Shown piece by piece: positions 53,646-62,318 of a DNA stretch of 64,000 nt (positions are counted from its first letter, which is position 1; each line of letters starts with the position of its first letter). Source of the stretch: JAGWAJ01 sp965215155 (GTDB lineage Bacteria; Acidobacteriota; Vicinamibacteria; Vicinamibacterales; UBA8438); NCBI GenBank assembly GCA_965215155.1, contig CBDCCY010000004.1:3100001-3164000 (forward strand). The letters are read 5' to 3'. A program made the translations under genes and the position numbers. The notes beneath the pieces are model-generated. The model ran no database searches and was not told the origin of the DNA. It was given only the letters and a program-made list of their open reading frames with translations.

Positions 53646-53660
53646 ACCGTAAGCTGCTGA
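53646..53660 (+). repeat. Inverted-repeat partner left of integrase 1
   Basis: ACCGTAAGCTGCTGA. The complement of 54962-54976 reads ACCGTAAGTTGCTGA, 14 of 15 identical. The pair encloses integrase 1, its promoter and nothing else. A GTAATCGTTTATGA motif follows at 53664 and has a counterpart GTAATCGTTCATAA on the minus strand at 60864-60877, upstream of integrase 2. Confidence 0.6.
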
Positions 53661-53710
53661 CTGGTAATCGTTTATGATTCGTACCGGCGGACTGAACCGG
53701 GCGGGAAGTC

Positions 53711-53741
53711 TTGCGGAATCCGCCACCATCCGGCATATAAT
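53711..53741 (+). promoter_or_regulatory. Promoter of integrase 1, leaderless mRNA predicted
   Basis: TTGCGG (53711-53716), a 19-bp spacer, and a perfect TATAAT (53736-53741). The ATG is only six bases after the -10 box, so transcription would begin at or next to the start codon. The same arrangement is seen upstream of integrase 2. Confidence 0.6.
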
Positions 53742-53747
53742 GTCGGG

Positions 53748-54950
53748 ATGGTTGCAGAGACACCGGCCGCCCCCTCGCCCCGCAGAACCAAGCGCCGAGG
53801 ACGACATCCGCACAACGCGCTGGCCCCGGCGTTCGTCCGCAGCGCACCGCCCGGACACCACATCGACGGCAACGGACTCTACCTCTACGTCCAGCCCACC
53901 GGCGCGAGAAGCTGGATCCAGCGCCTCGTCATCCGTGGCAAGCGCTGCGAGCTCGGACTCGGCTCCGTAGCCCTCGTCCCGCTGGCCGAGGCCCGCGAGA
54001 AGGCCGTCTCGAACCGCAAGCTCGCCCGCGAGGGCGGCGACCCGCTGGCCGAGAAGCGCCGCCTCCAGTCCGTGCCCACCTTCGCCGAGGCCGCCGCCGA
54101 CGTGGTCGAGCAGAAGCAGGCCGGCTGGAAGAACGCCGAGCAGGTCCGGGCCTGGCGCAACAGCCTCCGACGCTACGCCTTCCCCCGCATCGGCACCCGG
54201 CCGGTGTCGGAGGTCGAGAGCGCCGACGTGCTGGCGATCCTCTCGCCCATCTGGCACAGCAAGCCGGTCATCGCCAAGGCCGTCCGGCAGCGCATCCACG
54301 CCGTGCTGGAATGGGCCATCGCCATGAACCTGCGCAACGACAACCCCGCCGACCGGGTGCGGCCGGTGCTCGGCCCGCAGCGCAACATCGTCGAGCACAT
54401 GCGGGCGCTGCCGCACCGCGAGGTCGCCGCCGCGCTGGCGGCGGTGCGGGCGTCCCGCAAGCAGCCGGTCGACAAGCTGGCGTTCGAGTTCCTGGTGCTC
54501 ACGGCCGCGCGCTCGGGCGAGGTGCGCGGGGCGAGATGGGACGAGATGGACACGGCCGGCCGCGTGTGGACACTCTCGGCCCGGCGGATGAAGATGAAGC
54601 GCGACCACCGGGTGCCGCTGTGCGGCCGGGCGGTGGAGATCCTCGACGCGGCGCGGACGCTTCCGGGCGCCGGTCCGCTGGTGTTCAGCCCGGGGGGCGG
54701 CCGGCCGTTGGACGTCATGCGGTTCCGCCGGCTGCTGAAACGCTGCGGCATCGCCTGCGTTCCCCATGGCTTCCGCTCGTCGTTCCGTGACTGGGCGGCC
54801 GAGGAGACGGACCATCCGCGGGAGGTCATTGAGGCGGCGCTCGCCCACGTTGTCCAGAACCCGGTCGAGGCGGCCTACGCGCGGTCGGACCTGTTCGAGC
54901 GGCGGCGGCGGCTCATGGACGACTGGGCCTCGGTGGTGTGTGCTGTATAA
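53748..54950 (+). CDS. int: P4-type tyrosine recombinase (integrase 1)
   Basis: 400 residues. The N-terminal arm-binding domain (DUF4102-like) has DGNGLYLYVQPTGARSWIQRLVIRGKRCELGLGS. The SAM-like core-binding domain spans about 110-200. The catalytic domain has TAARSGEVRGARW (first Arg), HGFRSSFRDWAAE (His-x-x-Arg), ALAH (second His) and AAYARSDLFERRR (Tyr nucleophile). It directs site-specific integration and excision of a genomic island. It faces integrase 2 (59541-60767) on the other strand and is flanked by an inverted repeat pair at 53646 and 54962. Confidence 0.9.
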   Translation: MVAETPAAPSPRRTKRRGRHPHNALAPAFVRSAPPGHHIDGNGLYLYVQPTGARSWIQRLVIRGKRCELGLGSVALVPLAEAREKAVSNRKLAREGGDPLAEKRRLQSVPTFAEAAADVVEQKQAGWKNAEQVRAWRNSLRRYAFPRIGTRPVSEVESADVLAILSPIWHSKPVIAKAVRQRIHAVLEWAIAMNLRNDNPADRVRPVLGPQRNIVEHMRALPHREVAAALAAVRASRKQPVDKLAFEFLVLTAARSGEVRGARWDEMDTAGRVWTLSARRMKMKRDHRVPLCGRAVEILDAARTLPGAGPLVFSPGGGRPLDVMRFRRLLKRCGIACVPHGFRSSFRDWAAEETDHPREVIEAALAHVVQNPVEAAYARSDLFERRRRLMDDWASVVCAV

Positions 54951-54961
54951 GCCTCTTAGTA

Positions 54962-54976
54962 TCAGCAACTTACGGT
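54962..54976 (-). repeat. Inverted-repeat partner right of integrase 1
   Basis: On the minus strand ACCGTAAGTTGCTGA, 11 bp after the integrase stop; partner of 53646-53660. Possible recombinase binding site. Confidence 0.6.
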
Positions 54977-54997
54977 CGTTATTCCGAGCGCTTCCCC

Positions 54998-55456
54998 TCA
55001 TCGTGTCCCTCGTTCCCAGCCGGATTCCAGCGGCCCGGAAACACCGTGCGAGGACGGATTCAGATCGTGGTCGTGGTGCGCGACGACGCGCACGACGTGG
55101 GCGACGACGAGACGGGGGCGCGGTTCGACAACGGCCTGCTCGGACACGGGCGGCGGTACGGCCGACTCCCCGTTGATCGACGCCTTCAGCTCCTTGCCAG
55201 CCGTGACGTAGGCGACGTACTTCGACGGCACGTCCACCCTCTCGCCGGACTTGGGGTTGCGGCCCCGGTGCGGAGCACGGCGGCGGAGGCGAAAGCTGCC
55301 GAAGCCGCGGAGTTCGACTTTCTCCCCGCGGCGGAGCGACTCGGCGATGCCGCCGAACACGGTCTCGACGATCCTCTCGGCGGCCTTCTTCGTGAGGCCG
55401 GCCACCCGGGCCACCTCCTCGACCAGCGCGGCCTTCGTCAACTTGCCTTCGGTCAC
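54998..55456 (-). CDS. HU/IHF-family DNA-binding protein with C-terminal extension
   Basis: GTG 55456 gives 152 residues. The first 90 are a standard HU fold: KLTKAALVEEVARVAGLTKKAAERIVETVF, GEKVELRGFGSFRLRRRAPHRGRNPKSGERVDVP, then KYVAYVTAGKELKASING. About 55 more residues follow, with an unusual VAHVVRVVAHHDHDLNPS tail. HU or IHF helps integrases form the recombination complex, and this copy sits 47 bp beyond integrase 1, so a role in island mobility is plausible but not shown. The extension is not recognised. Confidence 0.82.
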   Translation of the reverse strand: MTEGKLTKAALVEEVARVAGLTKKAAERIVETVFGGIAESLRRGEKVELRGFGSFRLRRRAPHRGRNPKSGERVDVPSKYVAYVTAGKELKASINGESAVPPPVSEQAVVEPRPRLVVAHVVRVVAHHDHDLNPSSHGVSGPLESGWERGTR

Positions 55457-56628
55457 GGGTCGGTCTCTCGTCAGCAGGGCGCTGTGGTGGCGCCTGGCGC
55501 GGGCGTCGGCCACTCGGCGACAACTGCCCCGAGATGATACCCAGCGGCGACCGTGAGCGACGCTGGCCACAGGGATGGCCTGCACCACCGCGCCCGGAAG
55601 CAACGTGGCCGATCCGGCCACGACCGTGCGACACGCGAGGACCGCCGGCCGGCCCTGCCGGCGACGCACGCGGCGGCGACGAGTCATCGCGGCGCGGCTC
55701 GCCCATCAGCGCGACGGCGAACAGGTCCAGGGGACCGAGCGATCCGCCAACCGGCACGGCCGGGCGGCGCAACGCCGGGGGTTCGAAGGGGGCGCGCAGC
55801 GCCCCCTCGCCAGCCCCTTGCGTAGCACAAGGGGTATGCTGGCTCCTGAGACCTAACAGGTTTCAGGAGCCAGTTCCCCCGGGTCCTCTGATCGTGCCGC
55901 CCGACAGTCTCTCGTCGTCGGCCGGATCTTCCTCGTCGCGCCCCTGGATCTTCTCACGTTCCCGCCGCTCTCGCTCGATGTCCTTCCCGTTCGATTCCGT
56001 CCCGCGCCTGGATAGCCTGCCCGTGATCGCATTCGTGGCTGACCAGTTCGGCGGTTCGGTGTGGTTGGTCGGTGGATGGCAGGGGTTCGGGCATGGTTAC
56101 GGTGTTGGGCTTGCGGATCGCGTCCCCCTGTTACGGCGATGGACGGATGCGGACAGTGGCGTTTCGGTGGGCTGCGCGGCCCGGTCGTTCATCGCGAGCC
56201 GGGGCCGCTCGAACCGGGCTGGTTCGTTGCCACGGCCGGGTTCTCCTCGAGGTGTGCGCCGAGGCGGTCGTTCAGTCGGGTCGAGGATGCCGTGGTCGTG
56301 CCGGTCCGTATTCGGGCCGGACGCCTGCGTTCGGCCCATAATCGCAACCCGTCCGCCCCGCCGGCCGGCTCGTCACCCGCAGGGCCGAAACGCAGAGTAG
56401 GAGCCGCGGAGCGGCTTGACGAGGCGGCCGGCGCGGTGGCAACGCCCCGAGGACGCGGATAACGCGCTTAGGATGCTGCCGGGAATTGCCTTGCCGTCTG
56501 CATGGGCGATTACCGAGCAAGGGCTTGGGGCTCTGCGGAAGTTGGCGAATCTATAGCGAATCTTCCCCACTGAGCCTCGGCCCCCTGGCGCGATCGAGAA
56601 TCGAGGAGTCACGTAGAATGACGGGATG
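55457..56628. other. 1.17-kb region without a supported gene
   Basis: All frames are partly open because of high GC, but none has convincing protein composition or homology. It contains two adjacent hairpins (55814-55872) and, at the right end, the insertion point of a group II intron. It may hold an ancient gene remnant or island attachment sequences. Confidence 0.4.
55814..55872. repeat. Two adjacent strong hairpins
   Basis: CCCCTTG/CAAGGGG with a 7-nt loop (55814-55834), then TGGCTCCTGAGACCT paired with AGGTTTCAGGAGCCA around a 3-nt AAC loop (55840-55872; 15 pairs, one G-T). The second is an unusually long stem and may be a terminator, a small structured RNA, or a folded recombination site. 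Confidence 0.65.
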
Positions 56629-57159
56629 GTGCGTCGTGCCGACGCGGGCGGGAGACCGGCTGCGTCACGCTGTTCTTCTCCAGCGGGTGCAAGTCCCGCC
56701 TCGGTAAGCGCCGGAGCGCCGAGTAGCAGACCCCAGGCACGACCGGAGACGGCCGTGGCCCGAGCGGGGTGTCAGAAGCCTCTTCGGAGGGAGCAAGTCC
56801 GCGGGCCGCAACATGAAGTGAAGCCTGCAGCCTCGACACATTCACAATCCGAGAGCCGAGCCGCTCATCTCACGGCGAAGGCCATGTCTCCCGCGCCCCG
56901 GTCCGGCGGTGTACGCGCGGGAGGTCTCGGCGGGGTATGGGGCGCAGCACGCGGACACGGAGAGGGACGGAACACGAGAGGCCCGTCTGCGCGGCCCGGG
57001 TCGGGGCAGCGCGGCCCGCATAAGCCGAAGGTGAAAGCGGGCGCGGCGCAGCGGGAGTCCGAGGGGGCCATAGTACTGCGGAGGGCCGTGCAGCAGAACG
57101 CGGCCGGAGGGAAGGGCCCCTGCGGTGGACACGGCGTGGGCGCAAGGACGCGCGAGGGC

Positions 57160-58518
57160 ATGGCCGGCGAGACCGGACCCAACTCCCCCGGGAGGCGTCC
57201 GCCTCTCGACCAAGTGCGCCAATTGCAACGACGCCTGTGGGCCGCGGCCAAGCGGTCCCCGAAGCGGCGCTTCCACGCCCTGATGGACCGGATCTGGAGG
57301 GATGACGTCCTCCGGGAGGCGTGGCGGCGTGTCAAGCGGAATCGTGGCTCGGCGGGTGTCGATTCCGAGACGCTGGCCGAGATTGAGCAGCGCGGTGTCG
57401 ATGAGTTCCTGCGGGAACTCGGCGCGGCGTTGCGCGCGGGGACGTACCGGCCGCAGCTGGTCCTTCGGCGGTACATTCCCAAGGCCGATGGCCGACGACG
57501 ACCGCTGGGGATACCGACGGTCCGTGACCGGGTGGCGCAGATGGCCGCGACGCTGGTGTTGAGCCCCATCTTCGAGGCGGATTTCCGCGATTCGTCGTAT
57601 GGGTTTCGACCGAAGCGGAGCGCGACGCAGGCGCTGGAGGTCCTTCGCGTCCGCGGGGCGCGCGGGGGCTGCCACGTGCTGGACGCCGACATCTGCGACT
57701 ACTTCAGCAGCATCGACCACGCGAAGTTGCTGACGCTGGTGCGCCAGCGGGTGTCGGACCGGCGAGTCCTTCGTCTGCTACGGCTGTGGCTGGCGGCGGG
57801 AGTGATGGACGAGGGGCGGGTGCATCGGACCCTGGCGGGGACTCCGCAGGGGGGCGTCATCTCGCCGCTCTTGTCGAACATCTTCCTGCATGTGCTCGAC
57901 CGGGTCTGGGAGGACCGGTGGGCGCACCTGGGTACGCTGGTGCGTTACGCCGACGACTTCGTGGTGATGTGCGATACGAAGGCGGCGGTCGAGACGGCTC
58001 GGGAGCGGGTGGGCCTGGTGCTGGCCCGCCTCGGGCTGGAGCTGCATCCGGAGAAGACGCGGGTGGTCGACCTGACAGACGGCCGTGAAGGCTTCGATTT
58101 CCTGGGGTGTCATCTGCACAAGCGCATGAGCGGTCCCATCTGGGCCCGCAAGCGGCGACGGGTGTATTTCCTGCACCGCTGGCCGTCTCGACGTGCGATG
58201 AAGCAGGTGCGCGCCCGCGTGCGGGCGCTGACCCCTCGGGGCCGCTGCCACACGGACCTGCGTCTGGTCATCGCGGACGTGAACCGGGTCCTTCGCGGGT
58301 GGGGGCAGTATTTCCGGACCGGCAATGCGGCGACCCACTTCGTACAGCTCGACGACTACGTGGCTGGGCGTCTGCGCGGCTTGCTTCTCAAGCGTGCGGG
58401 GGCTCGTCTGGTGGCTGGTCGGGCGCGGGCTTGGCGTCGTCCGTTCTTCGAGGCCCTGGGGCTCGTCCGCCTGCGCGGCACGATTCGGTATCCGGGGGTG
58501 GTGCATGCTGCGACCTGA
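57160..58518 (+). CDS. ltrA: Group II intron C reverse transcriptase/maturase
   Basis: I chose the ATG at 57160; the frame is open from 56626, but that part is the intron's domain I-III RNA. The product of 452 residues is complete: RRPLGIPTVRDRVAQMAATLVL, YGFRPKRSATQALEVL, VLDADICDYFSSIDH (catalytic Asp), GTPQGGVISPLLSNIFLHVLD, VRYADDFVVMC, EKTRVVDLTDGREGFDFLGCH, and the maturase-type VNRVLRGWGQYFRTGNA. It makes intron cDNA at the target and aids splicing. The frame is intact, so this copy may be mobile, in contrast to the broken RTs at 7656-10924. Confidence 0.92.
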   Translation: MAGETGPNSPGRRPPLDQVRQLQRRLWAAAKRSPKRRFHALMDRIWRDDVLREAWRRVKRNRGSAGVDSETLAEIEQRGVDEFLRELGAALRAGTYRPQLVLRRYIPKADGRRRPLGIPTVRDRVAQMAATLVLSPIFEADFRDSSYGFRPKRSATQALEVLRVRGARGGCHVLDADICDYFSSIDHAKLLTLVRQRVSDRRVLRLLRLWLAAGVMDEGRVHRTLAGTPQGGVISPLLSNIFLHVLDRVWEDRWAHLGTLVRYADDFVVMCDTKAAVETARERVGLVLARLGLELHPEKTRVVDLTDGREGFDFLGCHLHKRMSGPIWARKRRRVYFLHRWPSRRAMKQVRARVRALTPRGRCHTDLRLVIADVNRVLRGWGQYFRTGNAATHFVQLDDYVAGRLRGLLLKRAGARLVAGRARAWRRPFFEALGLVRLRGTIRYPGVVHAAT

Positions 58519-58530
58519 AGTCCACCTGGT

Positions 58531-58563
58531 AAGCCGTGTGCGGGAAATCCGCACGCACGGTTT
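58531..58563 (+). ncRNA. Group II intron C domain V hairpin
   Basis: AAGCCGTGTGCGG-GAAA-TCCGCACGCACGGTTT: the GNRA-like loop and AGC..-like base of domain V are visible, 12 bp after the maturase stop. Confidence 0.85.
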
Positions 58564-58624
58564 GAACGGGGGTCTTGCTTTCAGCCGGTCGGTACCGCCG
58601 CCCGGTGCCCAGTGAGATCTACCA

Positions 58625-59329
58625 ATGAGATGTGTTTTCCGAACGACTCGTGCGTGGTGGATCCCGGCCCTTTTGCTGGCTGGTTGCGGCGGCGCGGAGG
58701 AGGCGCCCGACGTCATCGTCGTCGATACCCCGGGGGCGGTGTCGATCAAGGCCGAGGTGTGGGCCGACAACTGGTTCGTCTTCTACTTGGGCGAACGGCT
58801 GATCGTCGAGGACTCGACGCCGATCACGACGGAGCGGTCCTTCAACGCCGAGGCGTTCGTCTTCAACGCGGACTACCCCCTGCAACTGAACTTCGTCGCC
58901 AAGGACTTCAAGCAGGACGACACGGGCCTGGAGTACATCGGCCGCAGTAACCAGCAGATGGGCGACGGCGGCCTCATCGCGCAGTTTACGGATCTAGCCA
59001 CGGGAACGACGGTCGCCGTCACGAACGCCGGGTGGCGCTGCCTGCTGATCCACGACGCGCCACTCGACCGCGCTTGCGAAGACGAGTCGGAGCCGGTGCC
59101 CGGCGTGGGCCCCTGCCGGTTCGCGGCGACGCCGGTGCCCGATGGCTGGCGCCGGCCCGGCTTCGACGATGCCCACTGGCCGTCAGCCGTGGAGCACAGC
59201 GAAGCCGACGTCAGACCGCGAGGCGGCTACGACTCGATAGAATGGCGCGACGGGGCGCGGCTGATCTGGACGGCCGACCTCGAGACGCACAACACGCTGC
59301 TCTGTCGCCTCACGGTGGAGCAACCCTGA
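58625..59329 (+). CDS. Lipoprotein of unknown function
   Basis: 234 residues; signal and lipobox IPALLLAGC. The mature part has IKAEVWADNWFVFYLGERLIVEDSTPITTERSFNAEAFVFNADYPL, then FVAKDFKQDDTGLEYIGRSNQQMGDGGLIAQF, and a C-terminal GWRRPGFDDAHWPSA segment that resembles galactose-binding-like modules. Similar proteins stand next to YHYH-domain proteins in other genomes, as I recall, but no such gene is here. The intron ends only about 10 bp before the ATG, so expression may depend on intron transcription or splicing. Confidence 0.75.
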   Translation: MRCVFRTTRAWWIPALLLAGCGGAEEAPDVIVVDTPGAVSIKAEVWADNWFVFYLGERLIVEDSTPITTERSFNAEAFVFNADYPLQLNFVAKDFKQDDTGLEYIGRSNQQMGDGGLIAQFTDLATGTTVAVTNAGWRCLLIHDAPLDRACEDESEPVPGVGPCRFAATPVPDGWRRPGFDDAHWPSAVEHSEADVRPRGGYDSIEWRDGARLIWTADLETHNTLLCRLTVEQP

Positions 59330-59540
59330 CGGCACCCGCTGACCCCTCGACGAGATTCCCGAACCGCCGGCCCCGGGGGGAGGTGTGCGCAGCGTTCTTC
59401 GTGACCGGCTCCCATTCCCGGTCCTCATCACGATGGCCGTCCCGTTGACTTCAAGGGTGCCTCAAGTTCCGCGACGCGCCGGCCCCGTGAATCCGCCGTT
59501 ATCGCCCGAGAAGGCGGCAACGCAATTCCCGTCACTGTCC

Positions 59541-60767
59541 TTACGGCCGCAGGGGGGCGCTCTGTCCGGGCGTTGCGGCCGAGTAGGCCGCCCACTCATC
59601 CATGAGCCGTCGCCGCCGCTCGAACAGGTCGGAGCGGGCGTAGGCCGCCTCGACCTTGTCGCGTACCGTGTGCGCCAGTGCGGCCTCGACCACCTCGCGC
59701 GGATGGTTCGTCTCCTCGGCCGCCCAGTCCCGGAACGTGGAGCGGAAGCCATGTGGCACGGCGGCGATCTCCAGCTTCTTCAGCAGGCTCGACAACGCCA
59801 TGTCGGTCAGCGGCTTGCCCTGCGCCGTCGGGAACACGAGCGGGCAGTCGCCGGCGCCGAGCGGTTGCGCCGCGTCGAGGACCTTCAGCGCGGGCACGCT
59901 GAGCGGGACCCGGTGCTCGCGCAGCGCCTTCATGCGGTCGGCCGGAACGGTCCACACTGCGGCGTTCCGGTCCATTTCGGACCAACGTGCTCCGCGCGCC
60001 TCGCCCGGACGCGCGGCCGTGAGCACCATGAACTCGAACACGAGCTTGACCACGGGCCGGACCGTCGCGGCCCGGATCGCCGCCAGCGACGCCGCCACCT
60101 CGCCATGCGGCAGCGCCCGCATGTGCCGCACGACCTTCCGCTGCTTGCCGAGCACCGGGCCGAGCCGATCGGACGGATTGTCAATGCGGTACTGCATCGC
60201 GATGGCCCACTCCAGCACGGCGTGGATGCGCTGGCGCACCCGCTGCGCGGTGTCGGGCTGGCTGTGCCAGATGCGTTGCAGCGTGTCGAGCACGTCGGCG
60301 CTGGTGATCTCGGAGACGGGCCGCTGGCCGAGATACGGGAAGGCGTGGGTCTTGAGGGTGGCCCACCACTGGAGACCGTGCTTGGGGCTTCGCCAGCCGG
60401 GGCGCTTCTGTTCCAGCACCTTCGCGGCGGCCTCCTCGAAGGTCGGCGTGCGCTGGATGCGGCGCTTCTCGGCGAGCGGGTCGCCGCCCTCGCGGGCGAG
60501 CTTGCGGTTGGCGATGGCCTTCTCGCGGGCCTCGGCGAGCGGGACCAGGGGGATGCTGCCGAGCCCGAGTTCGTGCCGCCGGCCGCGGATGACAAGGCGC
60601 TGCACCCAGCTCCGGGCGCCGGAGGGCTGGACGAGGAGGTAGAGTCCCTGGCCATCGCAGTGTCGTCCTGGCGTGGCGTTTCGGACGAAGGCGGGCGTCA
60701 GTCGCCTGTCGGGATGGCGGCCCCGGGGCTTTCGGTGTCGGACGGCGGCGTGCCTCACATCATGCAT
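59541..60767 (-). CDS. int: P4-type tyrosine recombinase (integrase 2)
   Basis: 408 residues from ATG 60767. It is a paralogue of integrase 1, with the same blocks: DGQGLYLLVQPSGARSWVQRLVIRGRRHELGLGSIPLVPL, TAARPGEARGARW (first Arg), HGFRSTFRDWAAEETNHP, ALAH, and VEAAYARSDLFERRRRLMDEW with the Tyr nucleophile. It points towards integrase 1. Its promoter (TTGCGT, 19 bp, TATAAT) is homologous to that of integrase 1. Both genes are intact. The two integrases might define nested or adjacent islands. Confidence 0.9.
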   Translation of the reverse strand: MHDVRHAAVRHRKPRGRHPDRRLTPAFVRNATPGRHCDGQGLYLLVQPSGARSWVQRLVIRGRRHELGLGSIPLVPLAEAREKAIANRKLAREGGDPLAEKRRIQRTPTFEEAAAKVLEQKRPGWRSPKHGLQWWATLKTHAFPYLGQRPVSEITSADVLDTLQRIWHSQPDTAQRVRQRIHAVLEWAIAMQYRIDNPSDRLGPVLGKQRKVVRHMRALPHGEVAASLAAIRAATVRPVVKLVFEFMVLTAARPGEARGARWSEMDRNAAVWTVPADRMKALREHRVPLSVPALKVLDAAQPLGAGDCPLVFPTAQGKPLTDMALSSLLKKLEIAAVPHGFRSTFRDWAAEETNHPREVVEAALAHTVRDKVEAAYARSDLFERRRRLMDEWAAYSAATPGQSAPLRP

Positions 60768-60773
60768 CACCCT

Positions 60774-60804
60774 ATTATATGGCGGAAGGTGCGGCGCTAC
60801 GCAA
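60774..60804 (-). promoter_or_regulatory. Promoter of integrase 2, leaderless mRNA predicted
   Basis: On the minus strand TTGCGT (60804-60799), 19 bp, TATAAT (60779-60774), then six bases to ATG 60767. Sequence upstream (GGACTGAACGGG) also matches that of integrase 1 (GGACTGAACCGG). Confidence 0.6.
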
Positions 60805-60900
60805 GACGTGCTGACCCGTTCAGTCCACGGCGGGAGAGGTATAAATCACCATTACACGGCCACTTATGAACGATTACAGACGGTGCAGGACGACACGGGA

Positions 60901-60972
60901 CGCCTAATGATGGACGACTGGGCCGCGTATCTGGCCGGAGAGCGCCGAGCGGAAGACTCGACGCCGCGCTGA
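60901..60972 (+). pseudogene. Possible 3' remnant of a third integrase
   Basis: Reads RLMMDDWAAYLAGERRAED before a TGA. The two intact integrases end RRRLMDDWASVV and RRRLMDEWAAYS, so the match at the C-terminus is suggestive though short. Residues before it do not match these two integrases. It may be the scar of an earlier island. Confidence 0.35.
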
Positions 60973-61443
60973 CCGTGCGGGGCCGAGGGCCGGATGCCAC
61001 GACGGCGTCCGGCGTGTCAACCGCTGGCGCGGTCCTCCGCTTGCGCTGCGGCCGTCCCGGTGACACGCCGGCCACCGTCGCGGACGAGGCTGGTTATGAC
61101 GGACGCTGGCGTCCGTCCCGTTGACAACGGAACCGGGCATCGACCACGATCCGGACCCCGCCGGCCCCACCGCCGCCCGTACGGGCAACCGGGGTCCGTC
61201 AGCAGGCCGGGCGCACAGGGGAACAAACGCGCCAGGAAAGCAAACGGCATGGTACGGTACCGGGCGGAACACGACGCGGAAGGATGACAGCGCACCACAC
61301 TGGCTCGACAGGGAACCAGTACCGGCGCACGAGAGCGGCGCATACGACCAAGAGGCGAGTAGTACGGAAGTACGATGAGGAACAGGGGGACGAGGTGACA
61401 GTTGTGATCCGACCTGTCGCCTGATCACAACGAAGGCCGAGGC

Positions 61444-61526
61444 GAACTTACACCGATGATGCCGCAGTAAGGGTGTAAGGAGGACAAGCGGCCGAACTTA
61501 CACCCCCAGTCACACTTGAACTTACA
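61444..61526 (+). repeat. Three GAACTTACA direct repeats plus an inverted copy
   Basis: Exact copies at 61444-61452, 61494-61502 and 61518-61526, and TGTAAG in opposite orientation at 61474-61479. GTAAGTT on the other strand is also the centre of the inverted repeats flanking integrase 1, so these could be integrase arm sites. Confidence 0.5.
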
Positions 61527-61797
61527 GTCACATGACCGCCAAGTCTTTCCATATCAACCAGATCCCACCACAACACACCACCTCCCACGTACAGAGAAAG
61601 GTACGTGGGTGAGGTTGGGGAGCGACCCTGCCGAATCCCTGCGGTCTTCGGCCCCGGCTGGTGTGCTCCCGTCACACCAGCCGGGCCGCGTCGCTCCCCT
61701 TGGAACTGTCCGTCCCGGAAGGGGATCAGCAGCTGCGGCCACGGCGGAGCGGCCACCTGACGGCAGCCCGGCGGGACTGAGTACACCGCACCGATCA

Positions 61798-62238
61798 CTA
61801 TTGCTGCTCCGCAAACATGAGCGCCGCGATCACGCCCCCAGCGATCGCGAGCGAAGACCACAACCATCCCCCGCCGCCCGAGTCGTCCTCGGACGGCCGC
61901 GTCAAGGCAGCGGCGCGGCCCTCGGCCTCGATGGTGAGGCGCTCGGCCTCGAGGGCGCGGCTCTCGGCGTCTGCCGCCCGGCTGTCGGCTTCGGCAGCCC
62001 GCCGCTCTGCCGCCGCGGCGCGGCTCTCGGCCTCGGCGGCCCGGCTCTCGGCGGCTTCCAGGAGCCGGGTCTGCAACTCCATCATCTCCGCGATCTCCGC
62101 CAGTTCCCGTTCCACATCGGCATCGCTCCGAGCCGGCGGCTCCGGCGGCTGTGTCCCGCCGAACGAGGTGGCCGGCATCGCCAGCGCGAACGCGGCGAGG
62201 AACGATGTGATGCGAAACGCGGTCGACAAAGTGTCCAT
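61798..62238 (-). CDS. Secreted coiled-coil protein with C-terminal membrane anchor
   Basis: 146 residues; the ATG at 62238 follows GGAGGAAGC. A signal peptide (FLAAFALAMPATSFGG) is followed by a coiled coil made of degenerate 7-residue repeats (AESRAAE, AESRAAA, AERRAAE, ADSRAAD, AESRALE, AERLTIE). The C-terminal GGGWLWSSLAIAGGVIAALMFAEQQ is one membrane span. It looks like a spacer or spanin-like protein anchored at the envelope. No family. It lies 80 bp after the end of the next secreted gene on the same strand. Confidence 0.72.
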   Translation of the reverse strand: MDTLSTAFRITSFLAAFALAMPATSFGGTQPPEPPARSDADVERELAEIAEMMELQTRLLEAAESRAAEAESRAAAAERRAAEADSRAADAESRALEAERLTIEAEGRAAALTRPSEDDSGGGGWLWSSLAIAGGVIAALMFAEQQ

Positions 62239-62318
62239 GCTTCCTCCAGAACGTTCAGGAGAACGGGTCCGGCACGCGCCGGGCCGTCCCGATTCCAATC
62301 ATCGCCGGGTACTGGCTG

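Larger units (their letters stand above)
56629..58615 (+). mobile_element. Group II intron C inserted upstream of a lipoprotein gene
   Basis: Starts GTGCGTCGTGCC and has domain I text (GGTGCAAGTCCCGCCTC, then CGAGTAGCAGACCCC). The maturase gene spans 57160-58518 and domain V 58531-58563. The 3' end is uncertain, between 58610 and 58623, because no interrupted gene is available to fix the frame. It differs from introns A and B in its RT sequence. It lies about 10 bp upstream of the lipoprotein start and so replaces that gene's leader. Confidence 0.85.
60771..61797. other. 1-kb region without a supported gene
   Basis: Contains the integrase 2 promoter, a possible integrase remnant (60901-60972), and a cluster of GAACTTACA repeats (61444-61526). 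The rest shows no coding character in any frame; a couple of short open frames exist but have no recognisable product. Confidence 0.4.

Noticed and set aside
55534..56400. 288-residue plus-strand ORF after the HU gene
   Set aside because: Irregular, Pro/Arg/Ser-rich composition without any motif; it crosses the double hairpin. It is more likely a chance open frame in GC-rich DNA.
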